Shown one piece after another: positions 18,442-27,940 of a stretch of 64,000 nucleotides of DNA; the stretch's first letter is position 1, and each line of letters begins with the position of its first letter. This DNA is from Jiella pelagia (lineage in GTDB: Bacteria > Pseudomonadota > Alphaproteobacteria > Rhizobiales > Rhizobiaceae). Below the pieces are notes generated by a model. The model made no database searches and was not told the origin of the DNA. It worked only from the letters and a program-made list of their open reading frames with translations. The position numbers and the translations under genes are program-made. Where the stretch lies: assembly GCF_026898155.1 (NCBI RefSeq), contig NZ_CP114029.1:1619501-1683500 (forward strand). Reading direction: 5' to 3'.

Positions 18442-19602
18442 TCAGGAACTGCTCGGCTTGCCCGTCAGGCGGAACCGTATCCCGCCGGGCTCGAAGTCGA
18501 TCCGCCCCTCGCCATCGAAATAGGCGCCGACGATCTGCTCGATCAGGCGGGAACCGAAGCCGCGTCGGGGCGGATCGACAACCAGCGGCCCGCCCGATTC
18601 GATCCAGTCGAATGTGAGGACACCCTCGACCAGCCCCCACGTGATCGAGACGCGGCCCTCGTCATTCGACAAGGCCCCATATTTCATGGCGTTGGTCGCC
18701 AACTCGTGGATCGCCAGCGACAGGCCGAGGGCCTGTTGCGAAGCCAGATCGATACGGCGGCCCTCCACCACGATTCGCTCCGCCGCGCCCTGATGCGGCG
18801 CAAGCGCCGCGGCGACCACGGTGCGAATGTCAGCGGCAGCAAAGTTCGCCTGGGTCAGGATATCCTGCGCACGCGCCAGGGCACTGAGACGCGCGGCGAT
18901 AGCCACGCGGCCCTCCTCCAAGCTGGCTGCCTGTCGGAGCGTCTGGGTGGTGATCGCCTGCACCATGGCGAGGGTGTTCTTCATGCGATGCGCAAGCTCC
19001 TCGTTGAGCACGCGTTGCGCATGTTCGGATGCCTTGCGATCCGTAATGTCGGAGGCCGCGCCCATCCAGTTCATGATCTCGCCGTGCTCGTCGAACAGCG
19101 GCACGGCCCGCGAAAGAGCCCAGCCGGTCGTTCCGTCGACGCGGTTCACCTTGTGCTCGATGTGATAGGTGTCCTTTGCCCGGATCGCTCGATCGATCTC
19201 GGCTCGGACCAGATCCCGGTGCTCTTCCGGAATGTATTCCTCGAGCCAGTTCGCGTTGCCCCCCGAGGTGTCCGGAATGAACCCGCCGCCGGAAAGCTGG
19301 GCGAGTACGCTCCAGTCGGCATTGATCATGTAGCGGACTTCGGAGGAGGACCGCACGAGCGCATCGCACTGGGCGGTCAGGCTGGCGAGGTCCCGCTCAC
19401 GGCGTTCCGCCTCCCTGCCAACGGCTCGCCGGATGGCCTCGTCGCGCTCGGCGCCCACAGTGGCGGCAGCATTCAAACTCCGCAAAGAAGCGACTTCTGC
19501 CTGCAGTGCCGTGTTTTCCTCGCGGAGGAAGTCGACCTCGTTCTTGTCCGGATGACGGCCCCGACCGTCGCCGTCTCGGTCCGTTGTCTCGCTCGACCGC
19601 AC
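18442..19602 (-). CDS. HWE-family sensor histidine kinase with PAS domain
   Basis: About 386 residues, cytoplasmic. An N-terminal coiled coil (FLREENTALQAEVASLRSL) is followed by a PAS/PAC domain (around YHIEHKVNRVDGTTGWALSR and NWMGAASDITDRK). The kinase core has the HWE features: phospho-accepting ELAHRMKNTLAMVQAI, the N-box HELATNAMKYGALS and the FDWIESGGP motif. HWE kinases in Hyphomicrobiales often sense light, redox state or general stress. Start is GTG 19602. No response regulator is adjacent, so it is an orphan kinase. Confidence 0.9.
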   Translation of the reverse strand: MRSSETTDRDGDGRGRHPDKNEVDFLREENTALQAEVASLRSLNAAATVGAERDEAIRRAVGREAERRERDLASLTAQCDALVRSSSEVRYMINADWSVLAQLSGGGFIPDTSGGNANWLEEYIPEEHRDLVRAEIDRAIRAKDTYHIEHKVNRVDGTTGWALSRAVPLFDEHGEIMNWMGAASDITDRKASEHAQRVLNEELAHRMKNTLAMVQAITTQTLRQAASLEEGRVAIAARLSALARAQDILTQANFAAADIRTVVAAALAPHQGAAERIVVEGRRIDLASQQALGLSLAIHELATNAMKYGALSNDEGRVSITWGLVEGVLTFDWIESGGPLVVDPPRRGFGSRLIEQIVGAYFDGEGRIDFEPGGIRFRLTGKPSSS

Positions 19603-19790
19603 AGGGATGCCTTCTTGTGAAACTCGCGTTGGCCCATCTAACCAAATCGAAACGCTCTGTCGATTTATGAGCGAAACTCGGCAGCCACCAAAGGATTTTC
19701 ACCCTCCGATCGACGCATGTCCATCTTGAATGCAGGTGGTAAACAGCGGCATCCGAAGTCGAGATATCGGAGCGTCGGCCGACCTTGACA

Positions 19791-20474
19791 TCAGCTCTTG
19801 TCGGCTGCCCCGAAAACCGGCAGCCGCGTCGCCTTGCCCTTCGAACGGTCGATCAGAAGCTTCGACACGGCGAGCAGCCAGACGACCATGACCCCACCGA
19901 CCAGCCGCTCGATCAGCCCGTCGATTGTCGTCGGAGAAAACCAGAAGATGGCCGCGCCCACGACCCAGATCACCGCGCAGGCGATGTTGAACCAGAACCA
20001 GCGGGGGCGATAGCGGTAGAAGCCGGCGGCGGTCAGGAGCGCCGTAGCGGTAAAGGTCACGGCCATGGCGAGCACCAGCGGAAGGTGGATGACGAGACCG
20101 CCGACATCGTTGTCGCCATATTCGCCATAGGCGCCGATGACGACGATCATCACCGCCATCAAAGCGAGGAGCCAGGAGCCGAGGGTCCAGCTCCAGTTGC
20201 CCCAGTGGAGGCGGCGCAGGCCGGAGGAGGCGGCGAGAATGCCGATGGCGAAGGCGTAGAGGCCGATGTCCATGATGACGGCGTAGCGGCCGGCGGCGAG
20301 ATCGCTGATCGTATCTTCGATCAGCCCGTCCTTGGGCTGGACGAGGACGCCGACGATGTTGGCAAGGACGACGGCGATGCAGCCGGCGATCCCCACCACG
20401 CCGCAAAAGTAGAACAGCCGCGGATGGCTCGGGTCGTCGTCGGACTGCTTGTCGGCGGCGGCATCGATCATCAT
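19791..20474 (-). CDS. DUF998 family integral membrane protein
   Basis: About 227 residues with about six membrane segments. Features of the DUF998 family are GLIEDTISDLAAGRYAVIMD after the first helix and regularly spaced hydrophobic stretches to the end. Function unknown. I chose the ATG pair at 20471-20474 because the upstream in-frame extension is arginine-rich and unlike a membrane protein N-terminus. Confidence 0.78.
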   Translation of the reverse strand: MMIDAAADKQSDDDPSHPRLFYFCGVVGIAGCIAVVLANIVGVLVQPKDGLIEDTISDLAAGRYAVIMDIGLYAFAIGILAASSGLRRLHWGNWSWTLGSWLLALMAVMIVVIGAYGEYGDNDVGGLVIHLPLVLAMAVTFTATALLTAAGFYRYRPRWFWFNIACAVIWVVGAAIFWFSPTTIDGLIERLVGGVMVVWLLAVSKLLIDRSKGKATRLPVFGAADKS

Positions 20475-20606
20475 CGCGTCGGTCCTTCGTGCGCGGTCGG
20501 CTGGGCGGAGAAGTCGCCAGCATCCTTCAGGTTTGTTGCCGGAATTTGAAGAGGTGTCCCCCTTCCTGGCGACGAACACCTTTGCGATTGCCGGTCCGGA
20601 CACGCG

Positions 20607-20638
20607 AAAAGCCGGGCGGCCTTTGCGACGCGCCCGGC
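20607..20638 (-). terminator. Rho-independent terminator of the alcohol dehydrogenase gene
   Basis: On the minus strand GCCGGGCG pairs with CGCCCGGC around a 12-base loop and is followed by TTTT. It lies about 45 bases after the dehydrogenase stop. Confidence 0.75.
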
Positions 20639-20681
20639 TCGGTGGTGGCGGCCCGTCACAAGGACGGGAAGCGCTGCGCCA

Positions 20682-21851
20682 TCACGGCGTCAGCACCACC
20701 TTGGTGCAGCCGTCCTTCTTGTCGCGGAACGTCTTGTAGAGTTCCGGCCCATCTTCCAGCGTGCCGCGGTGGGAGATGAAGGAGGTGGTGTCGAACTGGC
20801 CTTCCTGAATGCGCACCAGAAGATCGTCGGCCCATTTGTTGACGTGGGTCTGACCCATCTTGAAGCTCAGCGACTTGTTCATCGCCGCGCCGAAGGGGAT
20901 CTTGTCGACGAGGCCGCCATAGACGCCCGGCACCGAGATCGTGCCGCCCGGCCGGCAGACATAGATCATCTCGCGCAGGACATGCGGCCGGTCGGTCTCG
21001 GCCATCACCGCCTGCTTGGCGCGGTCGTAGAGATGTTCGGCGCCGTAGCCGGAATGGGCCTCCATGCCGACACAGTCGATGCAGGCGTCGGGGCCCTTGT
21101 TGTCGGTCAGCTCGTTCAGCCGCTCGACGGTGCTCTCGTTCTGGAAGTCGATGGTGATGGCGCCCATCCGCCGGGCGATCGCCAGGCGCTCCGGCACTTC
21201 GTCGATGACGACCACCTGCTTGGCCCCCTGGATGATGGCGCTCTGCAGCGCGAACAGGCCGACCGGGCCGGCGCCCCAGATCGCCACGGTGTCCGTCGGC
21301 TTGATGTCGCAGTTCTTGGCGCCCTGCCAGCCGGTCGGCAGGATGTCGCCGAGGAAGAGCACCTCCTCGTCGGTCATGCCGTCGGGCACCTTGACCGGGC
21401 CAACGTCGGCATAGGGCACGCGGACGAATTCGGCCTGACCGCCGGAATAGCCGCCGGTGAGATGCGAGTAGCCGTAGAGGCCCGCGGTCGTGTGGCCGAA
21501 CATCTTGGCGGCGACATCGGCGTTGCGGTTGGAGCGCTCGCAGACCGAGAAGTTGCCGCGCTTGCACTGGTCGCATTCGCCGCAGACGATGGTGAAGGGC
21601 ACGACGATCCGGTCGCCCACCTTCAGCTTCTTGGTGTCGCGGCCGACCTCCATGACCTCGCCCATGAATTCATGGCCGACGATGTCGCCGGATTCCATGC
21701 CGGGCATGAAGCCGTCGTAGAAGTGCAGGTCCGAGCCGCAGATCGCGCAGGCCGTCATCTTGATGATGACGTCGCGGCCGTCCTCGATCTTCGGATCAGG
21801 GACGCTTTCGCATCGCATGTCGTGCTTGCCGTGCCAGGTTATGGCCTTCAT
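20682..21851 (-). CDS. Zinc-dependent alcohol dehydrogenase, formaldehyde-dehydrogenase-like branch
   Basis: About 389 residues of the medium-chain dehydrogenase family. Catalytic zinc ligands appear in TACAICGSDLHFYDG and GHEFMGEV; the four-cysteine structural zinc site is CGECDQCKRGNFSVC; the nucleotide-binding loop is IWGAGPVGLFALQSA. The layout and the ending (DGCTKVVLTP) match the large glutathione-independent formaldehyde-dehydrogenase-like group. The substrate is not settled. Good ribosome binding site (GGAGG) at ATG 21851, with its own terminator. Confidence 0.85.
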   Translation of the reverse strand: MKAITWHGKHDMRCESVPDPKIEDGRDVIIKMTACAICGSDLHFYDGFMPGMESGDIVGHEFMGEVMEVGRDTKKLKVGDRIVVPFTIVCGECDQCKRGNFSVCERSNRNADVAAKMFGHTTAGLYGYSHLTGGYSGGQAEFVRVPYADVGPVKVPDGMTDEEVLFLGDILPTGWQGAKNCDIKPTDTVAIWGAGPVGLFALQSAIIQGAKQVVVIDEVPERLAIARRMGAITIDFQNESTVERLNELTDNKGPDACIDCVGMEAHSGYGAEHLYDRAKQAVMAETDRPHVLREMIYVCRPGGTISVPGVYGGLVDKIPFGAAMNKSLSFKMGQTHVNKWADDLLVRIQEGQFDTTSFISHRGTLEDGPELYKTFRDKKDGCTKVVLTP

Positions 21852-21987
21852 CGTCGCCTCCGTCAGATAGGAATGTCGACGGGGGAATCGGAGCAAAGGG
21901 CGGCATGTTCCATTCCGGTGGCAGCCTGCTTTTGCAGTCGGCTACCGGTTGCGATGACGAGGAAGATCGACGGCAGGAGGCGCCGCG

Positions 21988-22182
21988 TCAGTCCTTGCGG
22001 ACGCGATAGACGCCATCCGGACCGCGCACGAGCGTTCCCTGTGCGCCGGTGCGAACCTCCGCTTCGGCCTGCCGGTTGCGCTCGGAGACCTTCTCGGCGT
22101 CCTTCGCCATCTGCTTGAAACCAAGCCAGGCAGCCGCTCCGACGAGGCCCAGGAGTATGAGCTGGGGCATCGCTTCGATCAT
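21988..22182 (-). CDS. Small single-span membrane protein, hypothetical
   Basis: About 64 residues. One N-terminal membrane helix (MPQLILLGLVGAAAWLGFKQ) is followed by a charged helix (AEKVSERNRQAEAEVR) and a short folded-looking end (TLVRGPDGVYRVRKD). The last element is common in small rhizobial membrane proteins of unknown function. The start could be 22182 or 22170. Confidence 0.6.
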   Translation of the reverse strand: MIEAMPQLILLGLVGAAAWLGFKQMAKDAEKVSERNRQAEAEVRTGAQGTLVRGPDGVYRVRKD

Positions 22183-22337
22183 CTCCAAAACACACCTACT
22201 CTCAACACTATGCTCCTTCGCAGCCAAGCCGGCAATTCACCTTCTGCGGCGTTTTCCGGCACCGCCGATCCTCATCACGGGGCGGCCGCTCTCCTCGTGC
22301 CGGGCGGCGCCGAGCCACACCATCCCGGCGACAAGCG

Positions 22338-23249
22338 TCAGATCCCGAAGCGGGCCCAGATCGCCCTTTCTTCGACCTCGGCGAAGACACGGCCCGCCAC
22401 CCCCTCACCGATCGCGGCGAAACCGCCCTCCGATGCGCTGCTCACCCCCTTCGGCTTGCGGCCGAACAGCGAGCGGCCCTGGCTGATCACTTCCAGCTTG
22501 ACGTTTTCGCCATAGCGCAGCCGCAGTGTTTCGCGGATGTCGCCGAGGGCATCGACGAGGCCGAGGTCGAGCCCGCGCTTGCCGGACCAGAACAGGCCGG
22601 AGAACATCCGATCGTCCTCTGCGAGCTTGGAGCCGCGGCGCGACTTGACGAGATCGATGAAGGTGTCGTGGACCTCCAGCTGCAGCGCCTTCAGATGCGC
22701 GACGTCCTCGGGCTTTTCCGGCTGGAAGGGATCGAGCGTCGCCTTGTTCTGGCCAGCCGTGTGGACCCGCCGCTCGATGCCGAGCTTGGCGATCGCCTCG
22801 ACGAAGCCGAAGGAGCCGGAGACGACGCCGATCGAGCCGACGATCGAGGACGGATCGGCGATGATCTCGTCGCCCGCACAGGCGATCATGTAGCCGCCGG
22901 ATGCCGCGACGTCCTCGACGAAGACGAGGACCTTCTTGTTCTTCTCCTCGGCAAGATCGCGGATCCGCTTGAAGATCAACCGCGACTGGACGGGCGAGCC
23001 GCCGGGCGAATTGACGACGATGGCGACGGCCGGTGCACTCTTGTGTGCGAAAGCCTTTTCCAGCAGCGGCGCCACGGCGGCAATCGACAGGTTCTGCCGG
23101 AAGGCCGAGCCGGAGGCCATGATCGCGCCGGAGAGCTTGACCACCGGGATCGTTGTGCCCTCGCGGCGGAAGCGCTTGGGGAGGAATTTCTTGAGCGGGT
23201 TGGCCAAGGGGATGCCTTCGGTGAGGTTCTTCTTCGATTCCCGTGGCAT
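22338..23249 (-). CDS. S49-family serine protease (SohB/SppA-like)
   Basis: About 303 residues. The family core is clear: IVVNSPGGSPVQSRLIFKRI, then VEDVAASGGYMIACAGDEI with the catalytic Ser in ASGGYM, followed by SIVGSIGVVSGSFGF. The general-base Lys is likely in the SRRGSKLAEDDRMFSG segment. Short single-domain members like this act as signal-peptide peptidases or membrane-protein quality-control proteases. No strong N-terminal membrane helix is seen, although bases 23100-23230 encode a basic segment. It follows a methyltransferase gene on the same strand. Confidence 0.88.
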   Translation of the reverse strand: MPRESKKNLTEGIPLANPLKKFLPKRFRREGTTIPVVKLSGAIMASGSAFRQNLSIAAVAPLLEKAFAHKSAPAVAIVVNSPGGSPVQSRLIFKRIRDLAEEKNKKVLVFVEDVAASGGYMIACAGDEIIADPSSIVGSIGVVSGSFGFVEAIAKLGIERRVHTAGQNKATLDPFQPEKPEDVAHLKALQLEVHDTFIDLVKSRRGSKLAEDDRMFSGLFWSGKRGLDLGLVDALGDIRETLRLRYGENVKLEVISQGRSLFGRKPKGVSSASEGGFAAIGEGVAGRVFAEVEERAIWARFGI

Positions 23250-23285
23250 TTAAGCACTCCTGGCGGCTTCGCAAACGACGCGGCT

Positions 23286-24095
23286 TCACACCTCGGAGAG
23301 GGCAAGGGTCGCGGTGCCGCCGGCGATGTCCTGCGACAGCATCGTCGGCCGGCCATCGAAGTCATGGAGGCAAATCCCTTCAAGCAGCCGCATCGGGGCG
23401 CGTGTGCCTTTTCGGGCCGAAACAAGGATGCGCTCGGCCGGCGTTCCGGCCTTCGTATGGGCCGGCAAAACAGTCACCGCGCCGAGGCGTGGTTCCAGTG
23501 CGCCGAGCGCCGCGCCGAGAAGATCGGCCCTCAGCACCGCCACCAGCCGGCCCTTCGGCGCGAGAAGAGCGGCAGCCACGGTGAACCACCGATCCAGCGA
23601 CATGTCTTCGGCGGCAAACAATGCGCGGTCGCGCACCTGATCCGGCGGCCGGCGGTGGTTTGACGGGTGAAATGGCGGGTTGGTGAGAACAAGGTCATAG
23701 GTCGAATCGTTGAGGCCCGCCGCCTCGCGCGCCGGACGCCCGGCTCCGATATCGACCGCGACGACCGAGAGACGGCCTGCGGCAGCGGCATTGTGCGGCA
23801 AGGCGAGGGAGTGGCGGCAAAGCGCCGTCATGATCGGCTGCGCCTCGGCCAGCGTCACCGCCGCGCCGGTCGCGCGAAACGCCGCGGCGAGGCCGACGAC
23901 GCCCGATCCGGCACCGAGATCGGCGACGTTGCCGGCAAAGGCGGGGGACACGCAGGCAGCCAGCAGCATCGCATCGAGGCCTGAGCGGTAGCCCCAGCCC
24001 CTCGGCTGAAACACCGCAAAGCCGCCGCCGTAAAAGGCGTCGAGCCGAACGGGCCGGCCGTCGATCATCGTCTCGCCGGAGGAGTTTTTCGTCAT
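23286..24095 (-). CDS. TrmN6-like SAM-dependent N6-adenine methyltransferase
   Basis: About 269 residues. The SAM-binding loop is VADLGAGSGVVGLA and the catalytic N6-amino methyltransferase motif is LVLTNPPFHPS. The N-terminal FAVFQPRGWGYRSGLDAMLL matches the tRNA1(Val) A37 methyltransferase (TrmN6/YfiC) group. Start ATG 24095. It lies between an S49 protease and a DUF2007 gene on the same strand, an order common in Hyphomicrobiales next to ispB. Target RNA is inferred from family only. Confidence 0.85.
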   Translation of the reverse strand: MTKNSSGETMIDGRPVRLDAFYGGGFAVFQPRGWGYRSGLDAMLLAACVSPAFAGNVADLGAGSGVVGLAAAFRATGAAVTLAEAQPIMTALCRHSLALPHNAAAAGRLSVVAVDIGAGRPAREAAGLNDSTYDLVLTNPPFHPSNHRRPPDQVRDRALFAAEDMSLDRWFTVAAALLAPKGRLVAVLRADLLGAALGALEPRLGAVTVLPAHTKAGTPAERILVSARKGTRAPMRLLEGICLHDFDGRPTMLSQDIAGGTATLALSEV

Positions 24096-24153
24096 CACTG
24101 GTTCATTCGCCCGCTGGGGCCAGCATCGACCAGCCCCGCATCGCCCGCCCCCG

Positions 24154-24382
24154 TCAGTCCGCCGCCGAGATCTCGTGGCCAAGATCGGCATCGCGCAGCA
24201 GCCGGCGGGCCCGATCGAGGCTCTTCCGGATCGACCAGGACGCGCCGCGGCAGGACACCGATCGAGCCGTCGAGGATGCTCATGTGAACGTCGGCGACGA
24301 AATGGGCGATCTCGGCATCCTTCAGCAAGGCGTCGACGAACGAGATCAGCACCGCGTCATTCGATCGCATGAGTTCCTTCAT
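24154..24382 (-). CDS. DUF2007 putative signal-transducing protein (one-base frameshift)
   Basis: Begins MKELMRSNDAVLISFVDALL, then AHFVADVHMSILDGSIGVLP and RRVLVDPEE. The raw frame then runs into a non-matching tail; removing one base from GAGGCTC (24217-24223) gives VDPEELDRARRLLRDADLGH and a stop at 24154, the normal 75-residue form of this family. Function is unknown; the fold resembles a PII-like signalling domain. The ribosome binding site is AAGGA. Upstream of a methyltransferase gene on the same strand and divergent from ispB. Confidence 0.8.
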
Positions 24383-24732
24383 GAAACGTCCTTTCAACCA
24401 GCGCTGATCCGCCATCGCGGCAGCCTCGCATCATCTTTTCCGTGGTGGAACGCCTTGTCGAGGCAGAAAGTGCCGCGGCGCCGACGGCGCAGGCACCGGC
24501 GGCTATAGAAGGGCGCGACGATCGGCCGTCGGAGGGGCGAATTTCGGCCCGCAAGCCGCGGTTCGAATGGACGCGGAGCACGAAGGCGCCATCTTCGCGA
24601 GCAACGACGTTGTGACTGCCCGCTTGCGGCCGGTCGCACGGAACCGGAAGGACCGCCCTTGCCGGGCGCCGCGCCCTCGGCCTATTGCAGCGCAGACGAC
24701 GCTCTGCGGAGAGGCTCGAAGAACGGAGAAGC
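24383..24732. other. Gene-free divergent region between the DUF2007 gene and ispB
   Basis: About 350 bases. No gene, tRNA or clear repeat. It must carry the divergent promoters. A GAGGCTC at 24711, just before the ispB ribosome binding site, cannot be tested for expansion. Confidence 0.5.
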
Positions 24733-25749
24733 ATGGTGAGCCTGGCCATCCGCGCCGCACAGCGGCAGACCCGCGGGTCGATCGATCCGATCCTCGCGCT
24801 GACCAAGGCCGACATGGCCCGGGTCAACGATCTCATCCTCGCCATGGCCGGCTCCAACGTGACGCTGATCCCCGAGATCGCCGAGCACCTGATCTCTTCG
24901 GGCGGCAAGCGGTTGCGACCGATGCTGACCATCGCTTCGGCCCTGGCGCATGGCTATGACGGCGCCGATCACGTGAAGCTCGCGGCCAGCGTCGAGTTCA
25001 TGCACACGGCGACGCTGCTCCACGACGACGTCGTCGACGAAAGCGACATGCGGCGTGGCAAGAGCACGGCGCGCACCATCTGGGGCAACCAGGCAAGCGT
25101 CCTCGTCGGCGACTTCCTGCTCGGCCAGGCCTTCAAGATGATGGTCGAGGTCGGCTCGCTCGACGCGCTGGCGATCCTGTCGGCGGCATCGGCGGTGATC
25201 GCCGAGGGCGAGGTCTGGCAGCTCGCCGCCGCCAAGCAGATGACCACCAGCGAGGCCGACTATCTCGCCGTCATCGACGCCAAGACCGCCGCGCTGTTCT
25301 CCGCCGCCACCGAGGTCGGGCCGGTGATCGCCGGCAAGGGCGAGGAGGAGCGCGCGGCGATGCGCGACTACGGCCGCTCCCTCGGGCTGGCATTCCAGCT
25401 CGTCGATGACGTCCTCGACTATCGCGGCTCTCTCGCCGATCTCGGCAAGAACACCGGCGACGATTTTCGCGAAGGCAAGATCACCCTGCCGGTCATCCTC
25501 GCCTACGCGCAGGGCGACGCTACGGAAAAGGCCTTCTGGCAGAGCGCGATGGAAAGTGGCGATAATGACGAGGCGGCGCTTTCGCGCGCCAAGGAACTGC
25601 TGCAGCGCCACGGCGCCCTCGAAGCAACGATCGAGCGGGCGCGGGACTTCGGCGAGGAGGCTTATCGCGCCGCCGCGACCCTGCCGCCCTCGCCGGCCCG
25701 AGAGGCGATGCTTGGCGTGGTCGACTTCTGCGTCGATCGGCTGAACTGA
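24733..25749 (+). CDS. ispB: Long-chain polyprenyl (octaprenyl/decaprenyl) diphosphate synthase
   Basis: About 338 residues. The two aspartate-rich motifs that bind magnesium and substrates are present: LLHDDVVDESDMRRG and FQLVDDVLDYRG. Also LISSGGKRLRPMLTIASALA and DFREGKITLPVILA, as in IspB/DdsA. It extends farnesyl diphosphate to the ubiquinone side chain; chain length cannot be read from sequence, but alphaproteobacteria usually make ubiquinone-10. ATG 24733 has a GGAG ribosome binding site. Confidence 0.92.
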   Translation: MVSLAIRAAQRQTRGSIDPILALTKADMARVNDLILAMAGSNVTLIPEIAEHLISSGGKRLRPMLTIASALAHGYDGADHVKLAASVEFMHTATLLHDDVVDESDMRRGKSTARTIWGNQASVLVGDFLLGQAFKMMVEVGSLDALAILSAASAVIAEGEVWQLAAAKQMTTSEADYLAVIDAKTAALFSAATEVGPVIAGKGEEERAAMRDYGRSLGLAFQLVDDVLDYRGSLADLGKNTGDDFREGKITLPVILAYAQGDATEKAFWQSAMESGDNDEAALSRAKELLQRHGALEATIERARDFGEEAYRAAATLPPSPAREAMLGVVDFCVDRLN

Positions 25750-26006
25750 CGGACCCGGTCGAACCGCCCGCCGGACTGAAGGGCTGCATTGACCGGGTGC
25801 GCGGCCGAGACGACCTCAAGCCACGTCGCCGTGATCACGGGCCTTGCGGCGGTCCCGGTCGCATTGCGGTCAAGGTCTTTGTGCAACACGCCGAAGAGAC
25901 TTGCATAATGCCGCGAGTTCGAGTCACCTCGCCCACGTCCGGGCTGCCCCGATCGCGGCATCTTGCCAGGAAACCGCACCGGCCCTGCCGGAGGAAAGGA
26001 CCCATC

Positions 26007-27903
26007 GTGACGCTTTCGCGCCTCTTCACCACCTTGATGGCGTCGGCCCTGATCGTCGGCGCCGGCGCCGGGGCGGGCCGTGCGGCCGGCCAGGACGGGA
26101 TGTCGGCCTTCACGAAGGCGCCGACCGAGACCGCCGGCTCGCTCTCCGGTGCCTATCTGGCGGCGAAGACCGCGCAGGCCTCGGGCGATCTCGACGCCGC
26201 GACCGATTATTTCACCCAGGCGCTGTCGATCGATCCGACTTCCGAGACGCTGCAGCAGGATGCGATGTTCGCCTATCTGGCGGACGGCCGCTTCAAGGAC
26301 GGCGTCGACCTTGCGGCCAAGCTCCGGGACGAGGAAGCCGTCGCCAAGGTGGCCAGAATCACCCTCGGCGTCGACGCGCTGACGAAGGGCGACTTCGACG
26401 CGGCGATCGCGGAATTCGACGTCGTCAATCCGAGCGATCTCGACGCCCTTCTCCTCACCCATATGATGGCCTGGTCCGAGGCCGGCGCCGGCCGGGTCGA
26501 CGAGGCGCTGTCGCGCATCGACCAGAGCCTCCGGCGCGCCCTGGTATACGATCTTCAACGCCTATCAGAAGGGCCTGATCGCCTCGCTGGCCGGACGGCC
26601 GCAGGTCGCCCGGGCGGCGCTGTCGGGTGTCGTCGAGGATCAGACTCTCGCGCGCACCTCCCCCGACGCCTATCTCGGCGCTGCCGATGCGCTTGCCCGC
26701 GTCGAGGCGCGCGAAGGCAACAAGGATGCCGCGCTGAAGGCGATCGATGCCGGGCTCGCCGTCGCCCCGAACTACACGCCGCTCGGCTTCCTGCGCGACC
26801 GGATCGATCGTGGCGAGACGATCGAGCCGGCCGCCGCCTCCGTCCAGGAAGGTGCGGCCGAGAGCCTCTATGTGCTCGGTCAGGCAATCAATCGCGGCGA
26901 CGGCCGCGACGTCGCGCTGCTCTACTTCCAGCTGGCGAGGGCGCTGGCGCCGCGCAATCCTGCACTTTTGACCGCGCTCGCCGGCATCGCCGAGCAGGCG
27001 AACCAGCTGGAACTCGCCATCGCCTACTATCAGGAAGTCCCGGAAAATTCCGCCTTCCGCCGGACCGCCGACCTGCAGATCGGCCTCGACCTCTGGTATG
27101 CCGAGAAGAAGGAAGAGTCGAAGCGGCATCTGGAACGGGCGGTGCGCGACTATCCGGACGATGTTCGCGCGCACACCGCGCTCGCCGATGTCCTTTCCGC
27201 CAACAAGGAATATGCCGCGGCCTCCGAGGCGCTGAACAAGGCCGTCCAGCTCGCCGAGGCGAACGACGAGGAAAACTGGAACCTCTACTATCAGCGCGGC
27301 ATCGCCTATGAGCGGCAGAAGATGTGGGACAAGGCCGAGCCCGACTTCAAGAAGGCGCTGGAGCTTTCGCCCGACCAGCCGCAGGTCCTGAACTATCTCG
27401 GCTATTCCTGGGTCGACATGAACCGCCACCTCGACGAGGGGCTCGACATGATCAAGCGGGCCGTCGACCTGCGGCCCAACGACGGCTACATCATCGACAG
27501 CCTCGGCTGGGCCTATTACCGCCTCGGCCGCTACGACGACGCCGTCGAGCAGCTCGAGCGCGCTGTCCTGATCACCCCGATGGACCCGACGATCAACGAC
27601 CATCTCGGCGATGCCTACTGGCAGGTCGGCCGCAAGCGCGAGGCGAAGTTCCAGTGGCAGCGTGCCGTCGACGGCAAGCCGGAGCCGGAGGCGGAGCAGC
27701 GCGCCGAGATCGAGGCGAAGCTCAAGAACGGCCTGACCGGGACGAAATCCAGCGAAAAGTCCGAGACTGGAGGCACGGAATCGTCGACGCGGGCCGAGGC
27801 CGCGACCCCGGCAACCGATCTGCCGGCAAAGCCCGCTGCGGCTCCGGCGGGTACGAAGGCGCCTGAAGCTGCGCCGGACGCCGCCCCGACGATCGCCAAC
27901 TGA
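26007..27903 (+). CDS. Secreted TPR-repeat protein (one-base frameshift)
   Basis: After correction about 631 residues. Starts at GTG 26007 (ribosome binding site GGAAAGGA) with a signal peptide (FTTLMASALIVGAGAGAGRA), then many TPR-type helical pairs, the clearest being WNLYYQRGIAYERQKMWDKA, QVLNYLGYSWVDMNRHLDEG and GYIIDSLGWAYYRLGRYDDA, and a proline/alanine-rich end. The frame breaks at GAGCCTC (26525-26531); deleting one base gives RIDQSSGAPWYTIFNAYQKG, as in homologues. Periplasmic or outer-membrane scaffold; partners unknown. It precedes ispE by 38 bases. Confidence 0.85.
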
Positions 27904-27940
27904 CGGGCGGCCCGCCGAACGAATCAGGGTGGTGCGCAGC

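Noticed and set aside
24540..24620. Possible tRNA because of a GGTTCGAATGG stretch
   Set aside because: No acceptor, D or anticodon stems can be drawn around it.
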